The notes beneath the pieces are model-generated. The model worked only from the letters and a program-made list of their open reading frames with translations, ran no database searches and was not told where the DNA came from. Shown here piece by piece: positions 56,038 through 64,000 of a stretch of 64,000 bases of DNA (positions within the stretch are counted from its first letter, which is position 1; the number at the start of each line of letters is the position of its first letter). The position numbers and the translations under genes were made by a program. The DNA comes from Avena insularis (Eukaryota; Streptophyta; Magnoliopsida; Poales; Poaceae): NCBI GenBank assembly GCA_023614405.1, contig CM042684.1:205350941-205414940 (forward strand). The letters are read 5' to 3'.

Positions 56038-57094
56038 GATTAGTAGGTTAGTGCAAAATTCAGAATCTGTATGGTGGAAACTCTCACAACTCACTCACAA
56101 CTAATAAGAAAGGAGATCTTACCATTCCAAAGTGAATAGAGGTGCTCTACCAAAACGAAATCAAAGACTGATGCACTTGATGTGATGAAGTGAATATCAA
56201 AGGTATAGAGAACGATCGCAGGGCACACAAGTTATGTAAAAGTGGAGCTATAGGTTTGGTACCCTATCTACACCGCAAACAAGTCCTAGTGCTGATCGTA
56301 CAAATACCCAAGAAACACACACAGTCGAGATAAATGTGGCAAAGCAACTTATAAAAAGGAATATTGCAATGCACAAGAGAGACGATAGTAATAGCTCAAA
56401 TAGAACAGGCCCAAGATTACTCAATCTACTAGTGCTATACACAACAAGGCCTCCAATATTGCACACTTCTATATCTCCATTTTTTTATACTGATTCTCTT
56501 TTCTTTTCTTTTTTTATACTGATTCTCTTTTCTTTTCTCTTTTTTTTTGATTTTTTCAACTATATTAATCAATGCAAACGAGTACAGCAACGTATAACAT
56601 AACTGGGTTGTATAGTCCGGTTGATATGCGCCGGAGACTCCGGTGGGGGCCGGATATTCCGGTTTTGCCTGTAGAAAATTTTTGCACTTCAAAACCCTAA
56701 TGAGCAGCCTGTTGGAGCAAAGCAACTTGTCTCGTGGGTACGTTCCTAGGCACAGATGCCGTAGATAGGCTGTGTCTATGGTATGCAAACAAAAGTACGC
56801 TATGTGGACTCGGAAAAACGATAAAAACTTGCGGAAACGGTAACGGTGGGAAAAGCGGAGAACAAGATCAAACCCTAAACCTAGACACCAATAGAAACTA
56901 GAATCCTACGAGGAAAACCTGCAGATCGGATCTATGAGAAGATACAATCAGCAACTAAAACTCGAAAACGATGCAATCTAGTCTATGGCAAATCTTTTTG
57001 GAAGGCTTTTTCTGTATAGGACGAAAACACTCTCTAATCTATGGATGGATTTGTGGATGCTTACCGAGGCAACACTGGAAATCTGATACCCAGA
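56038..57094 (-). other. Family B leader and primer site
   Basis: About 1.05 kb with no gene seen. The primer site on the minus strand is TGGGTATCAGA (about 57081-57092), three bases from the LTR, a tRNA-Met-like site with one extra G. Palindromes CCGGAGACTCCGG and CCGGATATTCCGG occur at about 56630-56665, as in family A and C leaders. Confidence 0.75.
56482..56540. repeat. Tandem repeat, about 29 bp x 2, pyrimidine-rich
   Basis: Two copies of TTTTTATACTGATTCTCTTT plus a TTCTTTTC stretch, period about 29 bases, in the family B leader. Confidence 0.85.
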
Positions 57095-58078
57095 TGATAT
57101 GGGGTGGCCCGATCTTCTCAGTAAGCGGATGGCGGTGATGATGGTGGATGATAGATAACTAGACTGTAGCTATGAACTCTCCCACTCGATCCCTGATGCC
57201 AATGCAACAGCTCTCGAACCTTGTAGGATATTCACAACACCACGCTCTTGCGCACGCAGCCGTGACCACGAACGGTAGTATGCAATCTACTAATTCCCAA
57301 TGGAACAACAGATCACACTCAATTATAGTTGGTAGATTCGAACACAGGGTAATTCCAGAGGTTCTATGAAAGAAACAACTCCAAAATATTTTAACGTGGT
57401 CTAAACCCTAACTAGAGGTCGTCCCAAGGCTTATAAGGGCGGCTGGAGCGTCCAGAAACCAAAACTAAACGCAAACGACTCAAACTGATACAAACCGACT
57501 CGGACCAGATTCGGTCGGCGGGCGGACACTCCGGTCGAAATCGGCCGGACAGTCCGGTCAGGCCGGACACTCCGGGTGAAGTGTGCCGGACAGTCCGGTC
57601 TGGCCGGAAACTTTGAAGTTTCCGGGTGGCGTCCGTGTAGTGTCCGAACTGGCATACTGAATGTCCACGCCAGTTTGCCTCTCGACCAGGCCGGACAGTC
57701 CGGGTGGATCTGGCCGGACACTCCGGTCGTGGCAGATCTTTTTGCCTTCGTCTTGATGATCTTCTCTTGCGCCTTCCTCTTGCTACTCCCTCGCGCATCC
57801 TTGGGCGATCATCATGTTGGGCTTCTCTTCTAGCCCTTCTCCACCTCGCGCCATGCTTGTGTCTCCAATGAACCTGATCATACTTAGGCAGTATAAAGTT
57901 CTCATCAATCAAAGTACCAGATTCGTTTAGGAGTAAATTCACCTGTTGTTCCAGTAGCTTAGCACGAGCTCTTGTAATAGGTCCAATTCTAATCTCATTG
58001 GACTGATCCTTTCTTGCAACAGTTGTAGCATCTTCAGTAGTCATTGGGGTAGGTGTAATTGTAGGGATGTCCTCATCA
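57095..58078 (-). repeat. Family B 5' LTR
   Basis: The LTR is 984 bp and close to 50348-51345, with a 14-base difference near 57887 (ACATAAATACATAG-type stretch absent). Palindromes lie at about 57525-57735, and TTATAAG at 57431-57437. Confidence 0.92.
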
Positions 58079-58200
58079 GGGTGTGTACGAGTGAGGACAA
58101 AGTGCACAAAAAATACTAGTGTTGGTATGTGGGCCAGTCTAGATATCCTATTAAGCTTCCAGGAGTGACACCTCGGGGCCTAGTGGACGGTGTATTATAC
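58079..58200 (+). repeat. Cassandra 3' LTR, right part
   Basis: GGGTG duplication (58079-58083), then sequence homologous to the end of the 5' LTR (GTACGAGTGAGGACAAAGTG; GGGCCAGTCTAGATATCC). The end GGTGTATTATACA is diverged from GGTGTTACA. Confidence 0.82.
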
Positions 58201-58896
58201 AAGTACCTAGGTTTTCAATTACTGATGGTGGTTCTCATTTTATTCATGGAGTATTTAGAAAAACTCTAGCTAAATATGGTGTTAATCATAGAATTGCATC
58301 TCCATATCATCCTCAAACTAGTGGGCAAGTTGAATTAAGCAATAGGGAAATTAAACTCATACTGGAGAATACAGTTAATAAAGCTAGATCTGATTGGCCA
58401 ACTAAAATTAATGATGCTTTATGGTCTTATAGAACTGCTTTTAAAAATCCTATGGGCATGTCTCCTTATAAAATGGTTTATGGAAAAGCATGTCATCTTC
58501 TAGTTGAAATTAGAACATAAATCTAGATGGGTTGTTAAACAAGTCAACTTTGATTTTAAAACTGTTCGAGAGAAAAGAATTTTAAATTTAAGTTTATTAG
58601 ATGAATGGAGGAATAAAGCATATGAAAGTGCTAGACTATTTAAAGAAAAAGTAAAAAAATGGCATGATAAGAAAATAAAAAGAAAGGAATTTAAAGTAGG
58701 AGATCAAGTATTGTTGTTCAACTCTCATTTCAAGCTTTCTGCAGGAAAGTTAGGCTCAAGATGGCAAGGTCCATTAGTTGTGCAGGAGGTGTATCGCTCC
58801 GGAGCCATTCATCTTTATGGAGACTTCAACGGTAAACCTAATGTCGTTAATGGACAACGTCTTAAACATTATATTGTAGGCCAACGGAAGGGTTAA
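58201..58896 (+). pseudogene. pol: Athila-like integrase C-part
   Basis: This continues the integrase core: [16 protein letters not shown] (second catalytic Asp), [16 protein letters not shown] (catalytic Glu), [19 protein letters not shown] and [15 protein letters not shown] frameshift at about 58505 moves to the frame 58504-58896: the C-part [64 protein letters not shown] and a stop at 58894. The C-part style (spaced YxxA, WxGP) is that of Athila/Tat integrases. Confidence 0.87.
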
Positions 58897-59308
58897 AGTA
58901 ATGAATCTCCAAAGTCCGGAAGCCCTAATTGTGAAAAATTATCCCCTGCCAGATACTCAAAATCACCGAAAGTCAAAATGAGGTGTGTAACAATCTCGGA
59001 ATATCTTCATATTTAAGGAAAGTCGTTATTTTGGAAAATTAATGTGTGTCACGAAAGAATTTGATGAAACAGAGTCTCGGGGAGGGAAAAGGCCAGGTGG
59101 CGTGCCCACCCCCTAGGCGCGCCACCCGAGGTCTTTCCCTCTTCTGAAGTCTGTTTTGCTTCTGTTTCTTTCTCAACGCTTCGTCTTACCCTACGAACCA
59201 TCTATATATACTCCTCTCTGCCGATCTAATCTCATATCGAGTCTTTTCGAGCGAATTTTGTTTTTGCCTTTATTTTCAGATTTCTTTCTCTACACCAACG
59301 CCTCCGCC
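58897..59308 (+). promoter_or_regulatory. Region between pol and post-pol ORF, with TATA box and splice-acceptor-like site
   Basis: A 412-base stretch without a gene. TATATATA lies at 59203-59210, about 100 bases before ATG 59309, followed by pyrimidine-rich leader-like sequence. TTATTTTCAG at about 59271-59280 would fit a splice acceptor. Either a subgenomic promoter or a spliced message could express the next ORF; neither is proven. Confidence 0.45.
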
Positions 59309-59770
59309 ATGTCTTCCGGAGACTCCTACCAGTGTTCCTCCATGGATGATGATGATGATGAACTTGGGGGCCTTAGCCCCAATTCCATATGGAAGAGGAA
59401 CCGGAAGAGGAAGGTCTACTTCGATGAAGAAGAGTATGTGCACAAGGATGATAGAGATAATAAGGACGAAGAGGAGGATGATGACAAGCTCATCACCCGC
59501 GTTGAGTATAAAGGGAGGCTCTGCCCAGCTCCCATACTTATCGCTACGATGAGGCTTGTGCCACCTCCGAAGAAGACTAGGAAAACTGCTCGTATGAGAA
59601 CCTGTGGAAAAACTCCAAGGCATTGCCTAGCTTCAGGAAACCCAATTGCTAATCTTAATCATAGGGAACACATGAGAGGCGGTGGATCGAGCCCCGAGTG
59701 GAATCCCAACAAGGAGGAGGTTGGGAAAAAGCTTTGGGAGGATTTCACAAGATCTTCCGGACAATTTTAA
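59309..59770 (+). CDS. Athila-like post-pol ORF (acidic then basic, unknown function)
   Basis: A 153-residue open frame from ATG 59309 (MSSGDSYQC; context CCGCCATGTC) to TAA 59768. Residues 10-20 are an Asp run (SMDDDDDELGG). Residues 28-36 are basic (WKRNRKRKV), resembling a nuclear localisation signal. Residues 38-60 are very acidic, and 80-110 basic and Pro-rich (VPPPKKTRKTARM). No transmembrane segment or signal peptide is visible, so it does not look like an envelope protein, though Athila elements often carry env-like ORFs here. In-frame similarity may extend past the stop (LQRHHDPKEQDKEKK, to 59854). I cannot assign a function. Confidence 0.5.
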   Translation: MSSGDSYQCSSMDDDDDELGGLSPNSIWKRNRKRKVYFDEEEYVHKDDRDNKDEEEDDDKLITRVEYKGRLCPAPILIATMRLVPPPKKTRKTARMRTCGKTPRHCLASGNPIANLNHREHMRGGGSSPEWNPNKEEVGKKLWEDFTRSSGQF

Positions 59771-60479
59771 CGATCCTATGATCTCATGATGGGCGTGCTC
59801 AGGGACCTCCAGCGTCACCACGACCCTAAGGAGCAAGATAAGGAGAAGAAGTAGAGACCTACTACAATAACTCAAGCTTGAGGGAGTTCCACCATATTTT
59901 ATGCTTTTTAGTTATCATATTTGCATCTAGTTTGTAATTATTAGGAGGTTTTTGCTTGCATCCATTAGGTATCGATTTTCCTAAAGTTTGAAGATCTCTT
60001 ACAGCGTTATCATGTATCCTTGGTTGAGTGGTTTTGAATAAAATACAAAGTATGGTGTCATCCATGATTCTCTTGTCTAGAGATTTATGGGTAACACTAA
60101 TGTAGATGTGCGCACCATATGTAGAAATTTCACTTACATCTTGCCCTGAACTAAATTAACTTGAGCATTTTGGACAAGCATAGAATTACTTAACAAGCTA
60201 AACTTGCAAATCAGGAAAGATCCATGCAAGGGAAGCAACACTTATTAAAAAAGGAACATTGTGAATTTGTGGTGAGATAGGGAGTCTTATAAAATAAATA
60301 GTTGGAAAGAGGAGGATGACAAGGGGACATGAGATACTCTTATCCTACTTAGTAATCAACGAGTAAACTGAATGGTTGTCATGGGTATTTCAATACATAT
60401 GATCTATGGGAAAGTGTTTGAAAGGCAGGCACCCGAGAATTCGGCTAGCCGTGGAAAGTGAAAGACAAAGGTTGTCTAG
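59771..60479 (+). other. Athila-like 3' untranslated region, part 1
   Basis: AT-rich, no credible gene; short frames only. TCTAG at 60475-60479 is the left target-site duplication of the solo LTR that follows. Confidence 0.65.
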
Positions 60480-62281
60480 TGATGAGGACATCCCTAAAAT
60501 TACACCTACCCGAATTACTACTTATGATGTTCTAGCTGCTGCAAAGAAGGATCAATCCAATGAGATTAGGATTGGACCCATTACAAGAGCTTGTGCTAAG
60601 CTACTAGAACAACCGGTGAACTTGTTTCTTAATGAACCTGATGTTTTAGTTAATGGGAATTTTATACTACCTAAGACTTTGAATTATTATGATGCAGCCC
60701 GTCCTGCGGACGCTACTACATCTACAACGCCAAGTCCTCAAGATTGTCCCCAAGTCAACCAAGATGATGGACCAGGAGCAGCCAGCTCCAGAACAAGAGT
60801 CTCCGCCGTCATCGCCCCAGGAATGTCCGGCGCAGCCGGAGTGTCCGGCCAGATCCAGCCGGAGTGTCCAGCCTACCCCGGCTCCATCCTGGCACAGACA
60901 GTCAGTAGGTCACATCAGACTCTACCCGGACACTACCCGGCGTGTCCGGCCACCCCGGACTATCCGGTCCACCCGACCTGGACTGTCCGGCCTAAGTGAT
61001 GGGCCTGTGAGCCAACATCTGGGCCCTTGGCCCATGTACCCCTCTATTCCGCACCAAACCCTAGTTTTATGCCCAAACTACCCCTGAACTTGTGGCTGGC
61101 CTATAAATAGAGCCCCAACCCTCATTGTATCCCTGAGGCATAGATGATAGACTAAAGAAAACCCCCTTTGTGGAATCTCTAGTTTTGCCTGATCCCCTTC
61201 TACCAAAGGGGATCGACTATTGTCACCACCTCGTTGGAGTTTGCATCACGCCTCCCTCGTTGTACAAGGCCTTGGCATCGGTGTCCCTTTGCCAAGACGT
61301 CAAGACCCTCTCCTAGGTGATCTTACCTCTCCGCGTGGGATTGAGGAAGCATGTTGACCGATCTTTCCTTGCGAGGATTCTATCGGACCGGTGGCCACCG
61401 GTGAGAGCAATCGACCTTGTATCGTGTGAGTTTTGCGTGTGTTCGTCGTGTTTTTCACGAGGTGTGCGTCCGCTTCTGCTTCCGCTACCTTTCCCCTTGC
61501 TTTCCCATCGATTTGACCACGAGATCCGTGAAGATCAGGCCACCCACGGGGTAACCCCATAACATATTGTATGATCAGGTACATGGGAGAAGAAGGCGTA
61601 GCATGGAGCGAGGAGCTGAAGCATATGGAGCATGGCATGTTGATCAATGAAGAATGCGCGAGGGAGGAGAGGGAGAAAGCACATGGAGCTGACAAGATTG
61701 AATATCAACACTTGGTGGAAGATCTCTGCCATGGAAGAGAAAAGCCACAATTCTCTGCCACAGCAGGATGTCGTGGCATAGAAGCAACGTGAATTGCTGC
61801 CACGGTAGGCTGCCGCGGCACCAAAATCGCGCCAAAGTCTGCCACGGTAGAGTCCAAGGCCGAACCAACTTTGGGTCGGTTTGTACCTTAGTTAGGTGGG
61901 ACAAAGTCAGATCCTAGCCTTGGCCGCTGGCCCCAGACTTCTTAAATAGATGGGGCGCCACTTCCTTAGGGTCAGACAATGTTGAAACTATTGTGTAGTT
62001 GTTTCTTTCAAAAACCTCTAGAATTACCCTGTGATTGAATTATCTACTACAATTGAGTGTGATCTGTTGTTCCATTGGGAATTACTAGATTGCAAACTAC
62101 CGTTCGTGGTCGACGGCTATGTGCGCAAGAGCGTGTTGTTATGAATATCCCACGGGGTTCGAGAGTTGTTACACTGGCATCAGGGTTCGAGCGGGAGAGA
62201 TCATAGCTACATGCTAGTTATCAACCATCCACCATCATCATCGACAAGTGCTTGCTAAGAAGATCGGGCCACCCCATATCA
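60480..62281 (+). mobile_element. Family B-type solo LTR (split) with perfect target duplication
   Basis: The LTR starts TGATGAGGACATCCC (60480) and ends CACCCCATATCA (62281), flanked by TCTAG on both sides (60475-60479, 62282-62286). Its first part encodes GPITRACAKLLEQPVN. It is interrupted at 60690-61564 by another solo LTR. Net length is about 920 bp. There is no internal region, so it is a recombination remnant. The part at 61565-62281 differs from family B at 50348, with runs of CTGCCACGG-type repeats at about 61720-61860. Confidence 0.9.
60690..61564 (+). mobile_element. Family C/A-type solo LTR nested in a solo LTR
   Basis: 875 bp, starts TGATGCAGCCCGTCC (family A type) and ends GGGGTAACCCCATAACA (family C type). 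TATAAATA lies at 61102-61109. Palindromes of the CCGGA-N3-TCCGG type occur at about 60825-60995. Flanks are TATTA (60685-60689) and TATTG (61565-61569), a duplication with one mismatch. Confidence 0.88.
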
Positions 62282-62599
62282 TCTAGAGAATATGACATGA
62301 TTGAAAGACCCATGAATAAGGTTTATACCTATTACTAAGAGGGCAAGACCATTAACTGATGACATGCAAAAAGTGCTGAAAGTTCTTGAAAAAAGTCAAA
62401 ATAGTCATGTCTATATTGTTGAAACAATTGGCTTTTCCACTATTTGTTTTATGAGAAACTTATCTTTATTACAGAGGCATATGCAAAAGTTAAATTAAAA
62501 GCTAGTAAAAGTCCATGCAAAGCTCTTAAAGATAGCGTACTGTATGATCAATTGTCCAACATGTAATGGTTAGTTTTTGTTCAAAAAGTAAGGGGTAAG
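62282..62599 (+). pseudogene. Athila-like tail ORF with PITKRAR motif, and polypurine tract
   Basis: A frame at 62328-62498 encodes PITKRARPLTDDMQKVLKVL and ends at TAA 62496. The motif PIT[KR]-x-R-A-like followed by a helix resembles the GPITRARAK tails of families A and B. It is a short remnant of a C-terminal coding region; its start is not defined. The polypurine tract AAAAAGTAAGGGGTAAG (62583-62599) follows. Confidence 0.6.
62583..62599 (+). other. Polypurine tract of Athila-like element
   Basis: AAAAAGTAAGGGGTAAG lies directly before TGATAATATC, the start of its 3' LTR. Confidence 0.75.
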
Positions 62600-62626
62600 T
62601 GATAATATCTATCTATGTAGCCCATA
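62600..62626 (+). repeat. Athila-like 3' LTR, first 27 bases
   Basis: TGATAATATCTATC follows the polypurine tract. The LTR is cut at 62626 by the family C insertion; CCATA (62622-62626) is the expected target-site copy. The remainder should lie beyond the window. Confidence 0.7.
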
Positions 62627-63656
62627 TGATGTGGCCCGAGCTTCGGTCGTTACCACATCATGGTCTCCAACTTATGCCAAGCCGTCATGGACCCCAAAGG
62701 TGAATCCGTTCCTCTATGCGAGCCCACTTCCTACCCTCTTGAATGGTATACTACTTCATACTCCCTCCCATATCCATGATAGGTTCATACCAACGAGTAC
62801 GGAGGCAAGGGAGGAAGCCTGGAGCACCAAGCCCGACAAGACGGAGGCTTGGAAGAGAAGACGGAACAAGCAGTAGCTGGAGCATCGGAGTCTCCGGCCT
62901 GCGCACACTAGAGTCTCCGGCCACACCGGAGTCTCCGGCCTAAAGACACCGGAGTCTCCGGACCCACCTCCGGACTGACCCCTCGATCGAGCTCGAGGAC
63001 AGCCAGAAGGCCCCTCCAGAGATGACACCGGAGACAGACCGGACTCTGGCCTGGGCCGAGTCTCGGATCCCACCGAGTCTCCACTGGCGTGTATGGGCCT
63101 GTGCCTTAGCTGGGCCTTTGGCCCATGTACCCCTTAGTCCGCCCAGACTTTACCCTTTTATTCCTAAAGTACCCCTGAACTAGTGGATGGCCTATATATA
63201 GTGCCCCCACCCCCTCATGTAACCCTAGGCATAGATGATAGACTAAAGAAAACCCCCTTTGCGGAATCTCTAGTTTTGCCTCATCCCCTTCTACCAAAGG
63301 GGATCGACTATCGTCACCACCTCATTGGAGTTTGCATCGCGCCTCCCTCGTTGTACAAGGCCTTGGCATCGGTGTCCCTTTGCCAAGACGTCAAGACCCT
63401 ATCCAAGGTGTTCTTCCCTCTCCACGTGGGATCGAGGGAGCATGTTGACCGATCTTTCCTTGCGAGGATTCTATCGGACCGGTGGCCACCGGTGAGAGCA
63501 ATCGGCCTTGTATCGTGTGTGTTTTGCGTGTGTTCATCGTGTTCTTCGCGAGGTGTGCGTCCGCTTCCGCTACCTTCTCCCTTTCCCCTTGCTTTACCAT
63601 CGATTTGACCACGAGATCCATGAAGATCAGGCCACCCACGGGGTTACCCCATAACA
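62627..63656 (+). repeat. Family C 5' LTR (right-edge element)
   Basis: The LTR is 1030 bp, starts TGATGTGGCCCGAGC and ends CCCCATAACA. TATATATA lies at 63193-63200 and palindromes at about 62885-63085. Confidence 0.92.
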
Positions 63657-63658
63657 TC

Positions 63659-63671
63659 TGGTATCGGCAGC
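63659..63671 (+). other. Primer binding site (right-edge family C element)
   Basis: TGGTATCGGCAGC is the family C primer-site form with one further substitution. Confidence 0.78.
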
Positions 63672-64000
63672 TTTTGGTTGCCACGGATTTCCCCTCGATT
63701 TGGTGTTTTTTCCCATAAATTAGAAAATTCCACCAAAAACAGCCCCAATTCGTGTTTTGGATCAATCTGTGATTTGAGTGTGTTTTGGTAGGTTTTGATC
63801 CGTGGATTACTTGCTAAACTTGTTGATCTACCTTCCCATGCGTTTCCATGGCCTAATTCCTTGATTTCCCCCACCAATTTGGTATTTTGGTTCGAGTTTT
63901 TCCGCCAAAATCGCGTCCCGGACGAGTTCTGCACGTCCTGGAACCTCCGGACCGGAGACTCCGGCCCAGACCGGAGATTCCGGCCCCCAGACCGGAGATT

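Larger units (their letters stand above)
50348..58078 (-). mobile_element. Family B Ty3/gypsy element, complete structure (minus strand)
   Basis: This is a 7.73-kb element with LTRs at 50348-51345 (3') and 57095-58078 (5'), flanked by perfect GGGTG duplications (50343-50347 and 58079-58083). On the minus strand it has the primer site, leader, gag (56037 to 54646), protease, RT, RNase H, integrase, polypurine tract and LTR. Coding is broken by a few stops and shifts only. It inserted in the Cassandra 3' LTR. Protein features (GPF-type module, PITRARAK tail in the LTR) place it near family A, but the two share little DNA identity. Confidence 0.93.
49705..58200 (+). mobile_element. Cassandra-type TRIM retrotransposon (split)
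   Basis: This is a very short non-coding LTR element. The 5' LTR is 49705-49985 and primer site 49988-49999. The internal region is about 200 bp, and the 3' LTR 50185-50347 continues at 58084-58200 after the family B insertion. Net length is about 760 bp. The LTR carries a 5S rRNA-like domain, the hallmark of Cassandra. It sits in the Athila-like integrase after GGTTTGGA. The right boundary is blurred by mutations, and no clean target duplication (TTGGA expected) is visible. Confidence 0.9.
2218..62626 (+). mobile_element. Athila-like Ty3/gypsy element, host of the whole nest (fragmented)
   Basis: This is the oldest layer. Its pieces on the + strand are 2218-3755, 49626-49704, 58201-60479 and 62282-62626. 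In order they give RT end, RNase H, integrase zinc-binding region, integrase catalytic region, integrase C-part, a post-pol acidic ORF, a TKRAR-bearing tail, a polypurine tract and the start of the 3' LTR. Coding continuity across each insertion proves they are one element: the integrase reads ...DYVTKWV at 3750 and continues EAIPTK at 49627, then ...PRFG at 49704 continues VPRFS at 58202. Assignment to Athila rests on the spaced integrase C-part and the ORF after pol; it is a motif-level judgement. Confidence 0.8.
62627..64000 (+). mobile_element. Family C element, 5' end (continues beyond the window)
   Basis: Consists of the 5' LTR at 62627-63656, primer site at 63659-63671 and leader to 64000. 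It is closely similar to 6042-7064 and the leader at 7080-7400. The leader palindrome cluster begins at about 63945. Nothing coding is present within the window. Confidence 0.9.

Noticed and set aside
58190..58206. Exact right end and target duplication of Cassandra
   Set aside because: The terminal bases GGTGTATTATACA are diverged and the expected TTGGA copy is not recognisable; only the return of integrase coding at 58202 fixes the border.
59309..59770. Calling the post-pol ORF an envelope gene
   Set aside because: Position fits, but there is no signal peptide, no transmembrane stretch and the protein is short and charged.

Overview
The window is nuclear DNA from a large plant genome, most likely a grass. 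The evidence is wall-to-wall Ty3/gypsy LTR retrotransposons, a Cassandra-type TRIM whose LTR carries a 5S rRNA-like domain, a Tat-type element with an antisense 'putative gypsy type transposon' ORF, and primer sites resembling initiator-tRNA-Met. I found no single-copy host gene, tRNA gene, CRISPR array or bacterial feature. Nearly every coding frame is broken by stops or frameshifts. The genus cannot be told from the sequence. Clade names are from recalled motifs, not a search.

Layout: the whole window is one nested insertion stack. Level 0 is an Athila-like element on the + strand, seen as fragments at 2218-3755 (RT end, RNase H, integrase N-part), 49626-49704 (integrase), 58201-60479 (integrase C-part, post-pol ORF) and 62282-62626 (tail ORF, polypurine tract, first bases of its 3' LTR). 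Five insertions split it. (1) A minus-strand 'family A' element runs off the left edge (1-2217). (2) A Tat-like minus-strand element occupies 3756-49625. (3) A Cassandra element occupies 49705 to about 58200, with a complete 'family B' element (50348-58078, TSD GGGTG) inside its 3' LTR. (4) A family B solo LTR (60480-62281, TSD TCTAG) contains a further solo LTR (60690-61564). (5) A + strand 'family C' element starts at 62627 and runs off the right edge.

Inside the Tat element, a non-autonomous family C element (6042-38523, TSD CTTTC/ATTTC) sits in an intron of the antisense ORF, and a family B-like solo LTR (41376-42213, TSD TCTTC) sits in the integrase region. The family C element is itself split by a family A block (9625-35770, TSD CTTGT). 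That block holds six family A segments: LTR, 5' half body, an inverted 3' half element, then LTR-body-LTR-body-LTR. LTR sequence types show that the outermost two LTRs form one pair and the two LTRs bounding the first complete body another. This points to insertion into itself followed by unequal recombination and deletion.

How the parts relate: families A and B are autonomous-type elements (gag, protease, RT, RNase H, integrase with a GPF module and a GP[M/I]TRARAK tail encoded inside the LTR). Family C has LTRs, leader and primer site resembling family A but no pol; it encodes instead a large unrecognised protein with a repeated SFxxFxCxH-like motif. Families A and C share dense 13-bp palindromes (CCGGAGTCTCCGG type) in both the LTR and the transcribed leader, which suggests an autonomous/non-autonomous partnership. 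The most noteworthy items are the family C repeat protein, the palindrome arrays, the covarying inverted repeat at the LTR start, and the reconstructable recombination history of the three-LTR array.
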